A stretch of DNA of 64,000 nt from Faecalibacterium sp. I4-3-84 (GCF_023347255.1 NZ_CP094466.1:1-64000), one strand, 5' to 3'. Positions 1 to 8,234 are shown, counted from the stretch's first letter. Translations and numbers: made by a program. Notes: generated by a model not told the origin, from the letters alone.

Positions 1-222
1 GGCACCGGCACGCTGGAAGAGATCGCAGAGGTAATGTCCAAGGTCTCGCTGGGCCAGTTGGACGCGCCCTGTATCCTGTATAATCTGAGCGGCTACTACG
101 ACAGCCTGAAAGCACTGCTTGCCAAAATGATCGAGAAAGGCCTTTCCACGCCGCAGCGCCAGCAGGGCATCCGATTTGCGGCGAATCTGGAAGAGATCAC
201 AACAATTTTGAATAAAGCCTAA
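1..222 (+). CDS. LOG family protein, 3' end only
   Basis: C-terminal 73 residues of a gene that begins before the window; the frame is open from base 1. The first residues, GTGTLEEI, match the end of the PGGxGTxxE nucleotide-binding motif of the LOG (lysine decarboxylase-like, TIGR00730) family, whose characterised members are cytokinin riboside 5'-monophosphate phosphoribohydrolases. The rest (YYDSL, LLAKMIEKG) is the usual C-terminal helical part. A strong terminator follows at once. The physiological substrate in this bacterium cannot be told from the sequence. Confidence 0.8.
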   Translation, partial: GTGTLEEIAEVMSKVSLGQLDAPCILYNLSGYYDSLKALLAKMIEKGLSTPQRQQGIRFAANLEEITTILNKA

Positions 223-258
223 AAGGAAACGCTTCCCCGGCCGGGAAGCGTTTCCTTT
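222..258. terminator. bidirectional terminator
   Basis: A 16-bp near-perfect stem (AAAGGAAACGCTTCCC and its complement) with a short GC loop, flanked by A and T runs. It lies between two convergent genes and can serve both. Confidence 0.9.
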
Positions 259-263
259 TTATA

Positions 264-1160
264 TCATTTTCCCAGTGCAGTGCGGATATTTGCCAGCACC
301 TTCTGGCTCAGCAGCACAAAAGCCTGCTTGGTGCGTCCGGCAGAAACATTCGCGCAATGCACATTCTCACGGGCAAAGAAGTCTTCACCCACCGGGCCGG
401 CAGCGGCACGGGTGTCACAGAAGAAGTGGGTGCCCGGCAGAGCAAGCCACTGTTCCAGAGCAGCAGAGTCAAAGCCCGGGCCGATGGAGGTGTTGAACAG
501 CACCTTGCCTGCACCCAGCTGTGCAAATTCGTCCTTGCCCAACAGCAGTACGTTCTTGTTCAGGCAGGTGAACACCACCTCGCTCTCGGTCAGCAGCTGT
601 GCCAGCGGCTTATAGGCCATGCCCACAGCTTCGGCATCCGGCTTGCGGGTGCGGCTGTAATAGGCAATGTCGGCACCCATGAACTGCAGCGCGTCGGCGA
701 TCATTTTGCCGGACACACCCAGCCCGATGATGCCTGCCTTCAGCCCGGTGATCTCCACCGGCTCGTCCCGCAGCATGGGCATCCCAAAACCGTGCAGGAT
801 GCCGGTGAGCTCATGCAGGACGTACTCCACAACGCCGCGGTCGCCGTAGTCCCGGATGCCCAGCACTTTGATGCCGCGGGTGCGGGCGTAGGCGATATCC
901 ACATTGGCGCTTTCCTCAGAATACAGGCTGCAGCACATGCCGATGTAACGGATATTCGGGCAGCGCTCGATCACATTTTTGCCCATGCGGGAGGTGTAGC
1001 TCAGAAGCACGGCATCGGCATTTCCGATGCGCTGCACGATCTGGTCATCGCTGGCCGGGATATCGCGGTACAGCACCACTTCTTTTGCGTACTGATGCAG
1101 CGCTTCCTCGGCGGAAGGAATCAGGCTTACCGGCTCAATGGCCACCAGTTTGTTGAACAT
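264..1160 (-). CDS. D-isomer-specific 2-hydroxyacid dehydrogenase family protein
   Basis: A 298-residue NAD(P)-dependent oxidoreductase of the D-2-hydroxyacid dehydrogenase superfamily. The dinucleotide-binding glycine motif AGIIGLGVSGKMIADAL lies near residue 145, after an N-terminal half with the typical flavodoxin-like catalytic domain (ADAVLLSYTSRMGKNVIERCPNIR region), and FNTSIGPGFD fits the conserved segment after the Rossmann core. The ATG at 1160 is preferred over an in-frame TTG three codons upstream because AGGAGG lies about nine bases before the ATG. It lies 15 bases after the aspartate-dehydrogenase-like gene, so the two probably form an operon. The 2-oxo acid substrate is unknown. 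Confidence 0.8.
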   Translation of the reverse strand: MFNKLVAIEPVSLIPSAEEALHQYAKEVVLYRDIPASDDQIVQRIGNADAVLLSYTSRMGKNVIERCPNIRYIGMCCSLYSEESANVDIAYARTRGIKVLGIRDYGDRGVVEYVLHELTGILHGFGMPMLRDEPVEITGLKAGIIGLGVSGKMIADALQFMGADIAYYSRTRKPDAEAVGMAYKPLAQLLTESEVVFTCLNKNVLLLGKDEFAQLGAGKVLFNTSIGPGFDSAALEQWLALPGTHFFCDTRAAAGPVGEDFFARENVHCANVSAGRTKQAFVLLSQKVLANIRTALGK

Positions 1161-1175
1161 CTGCAAAGCCCTCCT

Positions 1176-1976
1176 TTAATAGAAGCATACGGGGGAGGAG
1201 AGGTTGCGCAGCAGGGCAACTACGCTCCAACCGGCAATGGCGCTGGTGGAAGAGCAGATATCCACCACGGCCTTCACGCCCTCGATCTCGGCGGTGATGC
1301 AGTGGTCGTCGCCCACCCAGCCGGGTACCGAGTGCATGGTCACGCCGGTGGTCTCCGGGCCGGTGGTGGCCAGCGAGGTGGCAACAGCCACATTCACGCG
1401 GCGGGGGAAGGTGGCAATGGCCTGCTTGGCATTGCCGGTGAACACGGTGGTCTTTTCGGTATCGGTCAGCAGGTGGTCGGCCCATACCGGCGTGTTGCGG
1501 AAGTCCTTGGCTCCGGTGTGGGTCTCAATGCCTGCCGTCTCGGCCAGCTTCTGCGCCTCAGCCATCAGAGTGACGGTCTGCAGCACATCAAAGCCGCCAA
1601 TGGCACCGCTTGCCAGATGCACCTTGGCACCGCCCTCCACGGCAGCGGCCTTGACCTGCTCGTAAAAATCAAGGTCTGCAAACGCGCCAATGGAAATAAT
1701 GACCAGATTCACGCCTTTTTTCAGTACAGGCACAGCCATGGCGCGCACAGCCTCCACCGAAGCAGTCTCCACGATGTATTCCGGCTGCAATGTCAGCAGA
1801 GCATCCACATCATCACACACGGCACAGCCCACCGTTTCGGCAGTCTTTTCTGCCGAAGCACGGGTGCGGCTGGTCACGCCCACCAGCTCATAGTCCGGCA
1901 GCAGACCGTTCTTCCATGCATCGGCCACAATGTTGCCCAGAAAGCCGCAGCCTACAATGCCAAATTTTGTTTTCAT
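1176..1976 (-). CDS. aspartate dehydrogenase-like (NadX/DUF108) oxidoreductase
   Basis: A 266-residue protein starting with a Rossmann fold (FGIVGCGFLGNIVADAW) followed by VETASVEAVR, LASGAIGGFD and FPRRVNVAVATSLA, the pattern of the L-aspartate dehydrogenase family. Known members convert L-aspartate to iminoaspartate, the first step of NAD synthesis, or act in amino-acid catabolism. No nadA or nadC is nearby, and the downstream neighbour is a hydroxyacid dehydrogenase, so a catabolic or other dehydrogenase role is equally possible. The gene is divergent from the chromate transporter pair. Confidence 0.75.
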   Translation of the reverse strand: MKTKFGIVGCGFLGNIVADAWKNGLLPDYELVGVTSRTRASAEKTAETVGCAVCDDVDALLTLQPEYIVETASVEAVRAMAVPVLKKGVNLVIISIGAFADLDFYEQVKAAAVEGGAKVHLASGAIGGFDVLQTVTLMAEAQKLAETAGIETHTGAKDFRNTPVWADHLLTDTEKTTVFTGNAKQAIATFPRRVNVAVATSLATTGPETTGVTMHSVPGWVGDDHCITAEIEGVKAVVDICSSTSAIAGWSVVALLRNLSSPVCFY

Positions 1977-2084
1977 ATCCTAAACTCCTTTTTCTGCTTT
2001 TTCCAAAGAAAACAGCATATTCCATTAAAGTATATCATATCAAAACAAAAAATGATATAATAAGGTGCAAGAAAGGAGAAAGCT

Positions 2085-2657
2085 ATGTCGAAAACAAAGG
2101 AGCTTTTCTGGACGTTTTTCAAAATTGGAGCGTTCACGTTTGGCGGAGGCTACGCCATGGTAGCCCTGCTGCAAAATGAGTTTGTAGAAGAGAAAAAGTG
2201 GGTGACAAAAGAAGAATTTCTGGACATGGTGGCAATTGCCGAGTCTACGCCCGGCCCGGTGGCGGTGAACAGTGCCACCTATATCGGCTACAAGATCGAG
2301 GGTGCGGCAGGTGCGGCAGCGTCCACGGTGGCGGTATGTCTTCCGTCCTTCGCGGTCATTTATCTGATCTCGCTGTTCTTTGACCAGTTCCTCCGCCTGT
2401 CGGTGGTGGCAAGTGCGTTCCACGGCATTCAGGTGTGTGTGATCTATCTGATCCTCTCGGCGGGCCTGAAAATGCTGAAGCAGCTGGAACACAGCGTCTT
2501 CAATATTGTCATCCTGACCACGGTTGCGGCAGCGATGGTGGGCTGTTCCATTGCAGCAGTGTCCTTCTCTTCCATTTTTTACATCCTGTTCAGCGGTGCG
2601 GCCGGGCTGCTGGTGTATGCAGTACAGCAGCTGCGGAAGGGGGAGAAGAAGCCGTGA
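2085..2657 (+). CDS. chromate transporter, first half-size subunit
   Basis: A 190-residue integral membrane protein of the CHR family, with the hallmark N-terminal FTFGGGYAMVALLQ and the AIAESTPGPVAVN motif repeated in the next gene. Half-size CHR proteins usually occur as adjacent pairs that together correspond to one long ChrA transporter. AAAGGAG lies just upstream of the ATG. The intergenic region before it holds TATAAT at 2054-2059 and a TATATCAT/ATGATATA inverted repeat. The true substrate in anaerobes (chromate or another anion) is not established. Confidence 0.9.
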   Translation: MSKTKELFWTFFKIGAFTFGGGYAMVALLQNEFVEEKKWVTKEEFLDMVAIAESTPGPVAVNSATYIGYKIEGAAGAAASTVAVCLPSFAVIYLISLFFDQFLRLSVVASAFHGIQVCVIYLILSAGLKMLKQLEHSVFNIVILTTVAAAMVGCSIAAVSFSSIFYILFSGAAGLLVYAVQQLRKGEKKP

Positions 2658-3226
2658 TCTATGTAGAACTTTTCTGGAATTTTCTCATGATCGGCGCGCT
2701 GTCCTTTGGCGGCGGCTACGGGATGATCTCGCTGGTGCGGGAAACGGTCTTAGGACGCGGCTGGCTGACGGAAGGCGAATTCCTCAGCTTCATTGCCGTG
2801 TCGGAATCCACACCCGGCCCGCTGGCTATCAATATGGCTACCTTCATCGGCGCTTCACAGGGCGGCTTCTGGGGTGCGCTGTGTGCGACGCTGGGTGTGG
2901 TGCTGCCGTCCTTTGTCATTATCCTGCTCGTTGCATCGGTGCTGCAGAACCTGATGAAGTATGCGGGAGTCAACGCAGTTCTTGGCGGCGTTCGTCCCTG
3001 TGTGGTGGCGATGATCCTGGCAACTGCTGTCAACATGGCGCTTTCTACGCTGGCCGGATTTGCAGCGGACAAGGCAGGCATTGCACCGGATCTCCGTTCC
3101 ATTGTGGTGTTCCTGCTGCTGTGGGGGCTGCATGCCCTTTGCCGCCGGAAAAAGGGCAAAGCACCATCGCCCATTGGGATGATCCTGCTCTCTGCAGGAC
3201 TGGGGATCCTGTTCTGGGGAGCATAA
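2654..3226 (+). CDS. chromate transporter, second half-size subunit
   Basis: A 190-residue paralogue of the preceding gene, with SFGGGYGMISLVRE and AVSESTPGPLAIN at equivalent positions and about five further hydrophobic segments. The GTG start at 2654 overlaps the upstream stop (GTGA), with AAGGGGGA before it, so translation is coupled and the subunits are likely made in equal amounts as a heterodimer. A longer in-frame reading upstream lies inside the first gene and is rejected as a start. Confidence 0.9.
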   Translation: MIYVELFWNFLMIGALSFGGGYGMISLVRETVLGRGWLTEGEFLSFIAVSESTPGPLAINMATFIGASQGGFWGALCATLGVVLPSFVIILLVASVLQNLMKYAGVNAVLGGVRPCVVAMILATAVNMALSTLAGFAADKAGIAPDLRSIVVFLLLWGLHALCRRKKGKAPSPIGMILLSAGLGILFWGA

Positions 3227-3231
3227 AAAAT

Positions 3232-3274
3232 AACGCGCCGGGTGGTTCTCGTTGAACGATCCGGTGCGTTTTGT
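3232..3274 (+). terminator. terminator of the chromate transporter pair
   Basis: A 10-bp stem AACGCGCCGG/CCGGTGCGTT followed by a T-rich stretch. Confidence 0.75.
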
Positions 3275-3281
3275 TGTAAAA

Positions 3282-3322
3282 AGCCGGGCACAGGAAAACT
3301 CATGGCTCCCTGTGCCCGGCTT
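3282..3322 (-). terminator. terminator of the small lipoprotein gene
   Basis: A stem AGCCGGGCACAGG/CCTGTGCCCGGCT with a T run on the minus-strand side. Confidence 0.85.
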
Positions 3323-3353
3323 CAGCTTTTATTGGAATTTAGGCGCTGTGCGA

Positions 3354-3626
3354 TCAAGCTGCAACAGAAGAAGCAGCTTCGCTGGAAGCAGCCTCACTGG
3401 AAGCGGCCTCAGAAGAAGCGGCCTCGCTGGAAGCAGCCTCAGAAGAACCGTTCTCCTCTGCAACAGCGGAAGAAGCGTTCTCCTCGGTCTCAGCAGCAAC
3501 AGAAGTGCTGGTAGAAGCAGCCTCGGAAGAGGATGCAGCAGTGGAGGAAGCAGAACCGCCGCAGGCGGTCATGCCAACAGCCAGAGCCAGAGCAACAACA
3601 GCAACGCAAACATTCTTGAGTTTCAT
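3354..3626 (-). CDS. small repeat-rich lipoprotein
   Basis: A 90-residue predicted lipoprotein. Lys-containing N-terminus, hydrophobic stretch (VAVVALALAVGM) and a lipobox-like MTAC at residues 19-22, so the mature protein would be lipidated at Cys22. The mature part is almost entirely Ser, Ala, Glu and Thr, ending in about six SSEAA pentapeptides encoded by 15-bp tandem repeats. The start is set by AAGGAG upstream of the ATG. A promoter fits TTGATT at 3723-3728 and TAGAAT at 3701-3706 (16-bp spacer, minus strand). No enzymatic domain; probably an unstructured surface-exposed or spacer protein. Confidence 0.7.
   Translation of the reverse strand: MKLKNVCVAVVALALAVGMTACGGSASSTAASSSEAASTSTSVAAETEENASSAVAEENGSSEAASSEAASSEAASSEAASSEAASSVAA
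3360..3447 (-). repeat. 15-bp tandem repeats encoding SSEAA
   Basis: About six tandem copies of a 15-bp unit in the 3' end of the lipoprotein gene, each encoding Ser-Ser-Glu-Ala-Ala with minor synonymous changes. Copy number could vary by slippage without shifting the frame. Confidence 0.8.
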
Positions 3627-3941
3627 ATCTAAAATCTCCTTGCCATACACAAATGTATTTTGCAGAAGGCCCTGCAGGAAGTGCCTTTCTGCAAGTGGAT
3701 ATTCTAGTCTTTTTTGCGAAAAAATCAAGAGCTTTTTTGGCTAAGAAGTGAGATTTCAAGGATAATCTACGTTTTTGTTATAATTTATCGCTAAAAGTAA
3801 AAGAGTTTTTGTTAAACTGATCGAAGTACAGGGAAACTCAGGAAAGAATTTTTTACCGCGTTGTAATCTCTTTGTAATTTCTTTCATTGTTTGTTCACTT
3901 GAATCAAGACGGGAATGCATGTTTCCTGAAGAGAAATAAAG
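3627..3941. other. intergenic region, no gene seen
   Basis: AT-rich spacer between the minus-strand lipoprotein gene and the plus-strand HIRAN-like ORF. It holds the likely lipoprotein promoter (minus strand, 3701-3728), a GC-rich leader hairpin at about 3662-3692 and a possible plus-strand promoter with TATAAT at 3779-3784 and TTCAAG about 18 bases upstream. ORFs across it on the minus strand have no domain and are judged spurious. Confidence 0.5.
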
Positions 3942-4076
3942 ATGAAGTACTATGTTACATTGACCGGACTCAACTACCGCTTCGGCACTCAGCCGTTTAC
4001 AGTAGGCCAGAAGGTAAAGCTGGTCAAAGAGCCGGAAAATGACTTTGGCAGCGAAGAAGATGCCATCGCATTCTGA
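3942..4076 (+). pseudogene. truncated HIRAN-domain ORF
   Basis: A 44-codon ORF whose product (starting MKYYVTLTGLNYRFG, with FTVGQKVKLVKEPENDF and ending EDAIAF) resembles the first half of a HIRAN domain, in which a strand-rich start is followed by KLVKEPxNxxDxxAI and then by more strands that bind DNA ends. It stops exactly where the second half should begin, and a terminator follows within two bases. It may be a decayed remnant or a genuine mini-protein; the ribosome binding site is weak. Confidence 0.5.
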
Positions 4077-4077
4077 C

Positions 4078-4119
4078 AGAAAAGCCCGTCGCACTGTATT
4101 TTGTGTGACGGACTTTTCT
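4078..4119 (+). terminator. terminator after the HIRAN-like ORF
   Basis: A 17-bp stem starting AGAAAAGCCCGTC and closing with GACGGACTTTTCT, containing two mismatched or G-U pairs. Confidence 0.75.
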
Positions 4120-4168
4120 GCACCTTTTTGCTTCGGCGCACATACACCGGGCAAAGGGGGAATGCATC

Positions 4169-4921
4169 GTGAACCAGATCGTTTTCACTGCATGGGTGCT
4201 GCTGTTCCCGGCGGCGTGCACTACACTGGGGGCAGCAGGTGTGTTTTTGCTGCGGCGGCAGTCGCGGCCCTGCACGCAGCGCATCCTGTGCGGCATGGCA
4301 GCGGGCATTATGCTGGCGGCCAGTGTGTGGAGCCTGCTGCTGCCTGCTATCCAGCGCGGACAGACTTTGCCGCTTCCGGCATGGATCCCATCGGCAGTGG
4401 GGCTTGTGCTTGGCGCAGTGGGCCTTTTGCAGGTGGAACAGTTTGCCGGGCAGCTGCTGGAAGGCGGGGCCGGGCACGGCGGACGCATGGTGCTGGCTGT
4501 AACATTGCACAACCTGCCCGAGGGTATGGTGGCGGGCCTTGCCGCTGCACTGGCTTTGACCGGGGAGCCGGATGCTATCAGCGGTGCGCTGGCGCTGAGC
4601 CTTGGCATCGGTTTGCAGAATATCCCGGAAGGTGCAGCAGTCAGCCTGCCGCTGGCCCATAATGGCCGCACCCGCAGTCAGGCGTTTTTTGCGGGAGCGG
4701 CTTCCGGGCTGGTAGAGCCGTTGGGGGCATTGCTTGCCTTTGCTCTGGCCGAATGGGTCAGTGCTGCGCTGCCGTGGCTGCTCAGCGCAGCGGCGGGCTG
4801 CATGGTGTGCGTGACCGCACAGGAGATGATCCCGCAGGCCGTGGAGGGCGATGAGCCTGCCGGTGTTGTAAGCATTGTGCTGGGATTTGCGCTGATGATG
4901 GCACTGGATGTGGCATTGTAA
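4169..4921 (+). CDS. ZIP family divalent metal transporter
   Basis: A 250-residue membrane protein with the two metal-binding signatures of ZIP transporters: HNLPEGMVAG in transmembrane segment 4 and QNIPEGAAVSLPL in segment 5. About eight hydrophobic segments and a short His-poor loop place it in the bacterial ZupT/GufA-like group that imports zinc, iron or manganese. The GTG start is supported by AAAGGGGG eight bases upstream; an ATG seven bases before it is out of frame. Confidence 0.9.
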   Translation: MNQIVFTAWVLLFPAACTTLGAAGVFLLRRQSRPCTQRILCGMAAGIMLAASVWSLLLPAIQRGQTLPLPAWIPSAVGLVLGAVGLLQVEQFAGQLLEGGAGHGGRMVLAVTLHNLPEGMVAGLAAALALTGEPDAISGALALSLGIGLQNIPEGAAVSLPLAHNGRTRSQAFFAGAASGLVEPLGALLAFALAEWVSAALPWLLSAAAGCMVCVTAQEMIPQAVEGDEPAGVVSIVLGFALMMALDVAL

Positions 4922-4976
4922 GAAAAAAGGGGCTGCTGCAAAATCAATGCCGTTAATAAAATAACAGGATAAAAGC

Positions 4977-5030
4977 AAAGCGCGGTACAAACATAACGCG
5001 AAAGCGCAGAGAATGTACTGCGCTTTTTTG
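4977..5030 (+). terminator. terminator of the ZIP transporter gene
   Basis: A stem AAAGCGCGGTACA/TGTACTGCGCTTT with T run. The segment from here to the SRP RNA promoter holds no recognisable gene. Confidence 0.7.
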
Positions 5031-5117
5031 GATTTTTGAGAACATCACATTTTCTGACTTTGGGCTATCCTATTTGATCGTTTCATACGTGGGCCGTGAA
5101 ATGATACCTTCCACCCC

Positions 5118-5146
5118 TTGCAATCTGCCTGCGTTTATGGTACAAT
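5118..5146 (+). promoter_or_regulatory. promoter of SRP RNA
   Basis: TTGCAA at 5118-5123 and TACAAT at 5141-5146 with an exact 17-bp spacer; transcription would start near 5153, about 20 bases before the closing stem of the RNA. Confidence 0.75.
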
Positions 5147-5171
5147 GTTCTGGCATTCAGAAGAATGTGTC

Positions 5172-5350
5172 GGACAGCGCCTGCTGCGTGGTTCGGCATA
5201 CGGATGCGGGTCCTGTACGATGGATTCGCTGTGAACCAGGTCAGGTGGGGAACCAAGCAGCCTTAAGCAGTGCGTTCGTGCGTTTCAGTAAGCCTGCATC
5301 CGTATGCCGAGTTACGCAAGGCGGGGACAAAACCCCGTCAGCGCTGTCCT
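5172..5350 (+). ncRNA. ffs: signal recognition particle RNA
   Basis: The SRP domain IV signature is present: GTGAACCAGGTCAGG, then GGGGAACCAAGCAGCC, the asymmetric loop and GGAA-like tetraloop region that bind Ffh. It caps a long hairpin in which GGCATACGGATGC pairs with GCATCCGTATGCC, and the ends GGACAGCGC (5172-5180) and GCGCTGTCC (5341-5349) close the molecule, followed by T-rich sequence. Its place directly before dnaX is the standard Firmicutes arrangement. The extent is set by the closing stem; the transcript may begin about 20 bases earlier. Confidence 0.93.
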
Positions 5351-5379
5351 TTTTATTTTGCAGGAAAGGGGAGAGAACC

Positions 5380-7245
5380 ATGTACCGTGCCTTGTACCGC
5401 AAATGGAGGCCGCAGCGTTTTGAGGATGTGGTAGGCCAGCGGGCCATTGTTACTGCGCTGAAAAACCAGATCACGGCAAACCGTGTGGGCCATGCCTACC
5501 TGTTTACCGGCGTGCGCGGCACCGGCAAAACCACCTGCGCCAAGATCTTTGCAAAGGCAGTCAACTGCCTGCATCCGGTCAATGGAGACCCCTGCGGCGA
5601 GTGTGAGATCTGCAAGGGCATCGATAACGGCAGCATTCTGGACGTGGTGGAGATGGATGCGGCTTCCAACAACGGTGTGGACGATATCCGCGACCTGCGC
5701 GACGAAACAGCTTACACTCCCAGCGCCTGTAAATATAAGGTATACATCATTGATGAGGTGCACATGCTGTCCACAGCAGCATTCAATGCGCTGCTCAAAA
5801 CGCTGGAAGAACCGCCTGCCCACGTTATCTTTATTCTGGCAACCACTGAGATCCAGAAGGTGCCCGCCACCATTCTTTCCCGCTGCCAGCGGTACGATTT
5901 TACCCGCATCGGGCCGGAGGATATCGCCCGCCGGGTGGAATACATTGCAGGTGAGGAAAAGCTGGAGCTTTCGCCGGACGGTGCGGAACTGATCGCCCGT
6001 CTGGCCGACGGTGCACTGCGCGATGCATTGTCCATTCTGGATACCTGCGCAGGCGTTACGGCGAAAATCGATGCCGATGTGGTGCGCCGCATGGCAGGTG
6101 TGACCGACCGCAGTTATCTGTTCCGCATTTCGGACGCACTGGAAGCGCAGGACGGTGCCACAGCACTGGCCCAGCTGGCACAGCTTCGCCAGCAGTCTGT
6201 GGATGTCAAGCGTCTGACAGAGGAATTGATCGCGCATTATCGTGCTTTGATGCTGGCAGCATTGCCGGGCGGGCAGAGCCTTCTGTCCGGCGTTTCGCCG
6301 GAGGAGGAGGCTTTGTATCTGGAAAAAGGCCCGCAGCTGGGCCAGCGGGAGGCCATTCGTGCCATCCGTGCGCTGGGCAGTGCGCTGGAACATATGACCC
6401 GCGGCAGCGACCAGCGAATCGAGCTGGAACTTGCACTGTTTGGCTTATCCGAACCGCCCCAGCAGCCGCAGGCAGTTCCTGTGCAGGCCGCGCCTGTCCG
6501 TGCTGCAGCTCAACCCGCAGCGCCGCAGCCGTTTGCCTCGGCAACTGCTGTGCAGCCCTTTGCAAGCGCTCCGACTCCCCAGCCGCCAATACCGCCCGTT
6601 CCTGTGGTGCAGCCTGCAGCGGAACCGAAACCTGTAAAGGCAGAACCTTCCGTGCCGTCGGAAATATCTGTAGAGCAGACTTCACCCGTCCAGACCGAAG
6701 AGCTGCCGCCGCTGCCGGAGGAACCGCCCGTGCAGCAGGCCGGAATGCTGCCTTGGGACGAGCCTGCCGCGCAGGCCGCACAGCCAGCTGCACCCGTGCC
6801 GGCAGAGTTGGAACCTGTTCCACAGCCAGAACCGCCCAAACCTGCACCCACGCCCGCTGCAAAGCCTGTGCCGGAAAAGCCACAAGATGCCGGGCAGGAA
6901 GGGACTGCGCTGTATCCGTACTGGCCGCAGGTGGTACAGCAGCTGCAGGAAAAAGATCCCATGCTCTACACCTATCTGCGCAAGTCCAAGGCTTACTTTG
7001 ATGGCACCCGCGTGCTGATCGACGGCGGCAAGACCTTCCGCGATTTTATCCGCGCCAACAAGGACAGCCAGCGCCTGATCAAAAAGCTGATCAAGGATGT
7101 GTCCGGTACGGCGGTGCCCATTGGTCCCTATGAACCAAAGAGCGCTGGCAAAACGGTTTCCAACGCAGAGCAGTCGCTTCATGCACTGGAAAAGCTGGGG
7201 TTGGATGTGTCCATTGAGGATTCCGCAAGGAAAACGAGATCATAA
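5380..7245 (+). CDS. dnaX: DNA polymerase III subunits gamma/tau
   Basis: A 621-residue clamp-loader ATPase. It starts MYRALYRKWRPQRFEDVVGQ, with Walker A GVRGTGKT, a four-Cys zinc module (CLHPVNGDPCGECEIC), Walker B DEVHML and the sensor/arginine-finger segment TILSRCQRYDF. Residues about 365-520 form a long Pro/Ala/Gln/Glu-rich linker, and the C-terminal tail (YPYWPQVVQQLQEKDPMLYTYL) is the domain that binds the replicase. The start is at 5380, after AGGAAAGGGGAG; the open frame further upstream runs through the SRP RNA and is not coding. It heads the dnaX-ybaB-recR series. Confidence 0.97.
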   Translation: MYRALYRKWRPQRFEDVVGQRAIVTALKNQITANRVGHAYLFTGVRGTGKTTCAKIFAKAVNCLHPVNGDPCGECEICKGIDNGSILDVVEMDAASNNGVDDIRDLRDETAYTPSACKYKVYIIDEVHMLSTAAFNALLKTLEEPPAHVIFILATTEIQKVPATILSRCQRYDFTRIGPEDIARRVEYIAGEEKLELSPDGAELIARLADGALRDALSILDTCAGVTAKIDADVVRRMAGVTDRSYLFRISDALEAQDGATALAQLAQLRQQSVDVKRLTEELIAHYRALMLAALPGGQSLLSGVSPEEEALYLEKGPQLGQREAIRAIRALGSALEHMTRGSDQRIELELALFGLSEPPQQPQAVPVQAAPVRAAAQPAAPQPFASATAVQPFASAPTPQPPIPPVPVVQPAAEPKPVKAEPSVPSEISVEQTSPVQTEELPPLPEEPPVQQAGMLPWDEPAAQAAQPAAPVPAELEPVPQPEPPKPAPTPAAKPVPEKPQDAGQEGTALYPYWPQVVQQLQEKDPMLYTYLRKSKAYFDGTRVLIDGGKTFRDFIRANKDSQRLIKKLIKDVSGTAVPIGPYEPKSAGKTVSNAEQSLHALEKLGLDVSIEDSARKTRS

Positions 7246-7276
7246 AAATATATTGCATCAATAAGGAGAAACGATT

Positions 7277-7615
7277 ATGAAAGCAAGAATGCCCGCAGGC
7301 TTTGGCCGCCCCGATATGAACGCCCTCATGCGTCAGGCACAGAAGATGCAGGAAGATATGAAAGCCAAACAGGCCGAGCTGGAAGCTGCCGAGTACACCG
7401 GCAGCGCTGCCGGTGAGATGGTCACTGTTAAGATGAACGGCAAGCACGAAGTGCTGTCCATTACCATCAAGCCCGAGGCTGTGGACCCGGATGATGTTGA
7501 AATGCTGGAAGATATGGTGGCTGCTGCCATCAACGCAACCGTCAAGCAGGTGGACGAAACTGCCGAAGCTGAAATGGGCAAGCTGACCGGCGGCATGAAC
7601 ATCCCCGGTCTCTGA
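7277..7615 (+). CDS. YbaB/EbfC family nucleoid-associated protein
   Basis: A 112-residue protein with the conserved order MRQAQKMQEDM...MVTVKMNGKHEVLSITIKPEAVDPDDVEMLEDMVAAAIN, the hallmark of the YbaB fold that binds DNA as a tweezers-like dimer. It lies between dnaX and recR, as in most bacteria, and is probably co-transcribed with both. AAGGAG lies before the ATG. Confidence 0.95.
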   Translation: MKARMPAGFGRPDMNALMRQAQKMQEDMKAKQAELEAAEYTGSAAGEMVTVKMNGKHEVLSITIKPEAVDPDDVEMLEDMVAAAINATVKQVDETAEAEMGKLTGGMNIPGL

Positions 7616-7634
7616 TCCAGCAGGAGGGAAGAAC

Positions 7635-8234
7635 ATGGGCTATACTGCTGCCCCGCTGGAAAAGCTGATCGAAGAATTCAGCAAGTTTCCGGGGATCGGG
7701 CGCAAGGGCGCTACCCGCATGGCGTATCAGGTGCTGAGCATGTCGGACGAAGATGCCGCCGCACTGGCGGGAGCCATTCAGGGTGCCCACACCAAGCTCC
7801 ATCGCTGCCGTATCTGCCAGAATTATACAGAAGCGGATATCTGCCCCATCTGTGCCAGTGCAAAACGCGATCCTTCTGTGATCTGCGTGGTGGAAACGCC
7901 CCGCGATGTGCAGGCGTTTGAACGCACAAGGGAGTATCACGGCTTGTACCATGTGCTGCACGGCCTGCTCAGCCCGATGGACGGCATTACTGCCGAACAG
8001 CTGTGCGTCAAGGAACTTCTGGCCCGCCTGGGCGACGGCAAGGTGAAAGAGGTCATCATGGCCATGAACCCCACGGTGGAGGGTGAAGCTACCGCCATGT
8101 ATCTGGCAAAGCTTATCAAGCCTCTGGGCATCAAGACCACACGTCTGGCCTACGGTCTGCCGGTGGGTGCAAGTCTGGAGTACACAGACGAGACCACCTT
8201 GTATCGTGCACTTTCTGGCCGTGGTGAGCTGTGA
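7635..8234 (+). CDS. recR: recombination mediator protein RecR
   Basis: A 199-residue protein of standard RecR length: N-terminal helix-hairpin-helix (EFSKFPGIGRKGATRMAYQVL), a four-Cys zinc finger (CRICQNYTEADICPIC), a Toprim domain (VICVVETPRDVQAFERT; TVEGEATAMYLAKL) and the C-terminal LAYGLPVGASLEYTDETTLYRAL clamp segment. It acts with RecO and RecF to load RecA on gapped DNA. Confidence 0.97.
   Translation: MGYTAAPLEKLIEEFSKFPGIGRKGATRMAYQVLSMSDEDAAALAGAIQGAHTKLHRCRICQNYTEADICPICASAKRDPSVICVVETPRDVQAFERTREYHGLYHVLHGLLSPMDGITAEQLCVKELLARLGDGKVKEVIMAMNPTVEGEATAMYLAKLIKPLGIKTTRLAYGLPVGASLEYTDETTLYRALSGRGEL

Noticed and set aside
357-2060. Long plus-strand ORF of 567 codons opposite two dehydrogenase genes
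   Set aside because: Mirror of GC-rich minus-strand genes with clear domains; the product is His/Gly/Leu-rich and has no motif.
3360-3447. Tandem repeats as a CRISPR array
   Set aside because: Units are 15 bp, contiguous, without spacers, and encode SSEAA in frame. No other CRISPR-like array or cas gene was found.
5074-5379. N-terminal extension of DnaX by 102 codons
   Set aside because: It runs through the SRP RNA; the conserved start MYRALYRKWRP has its own ribosome binding site.
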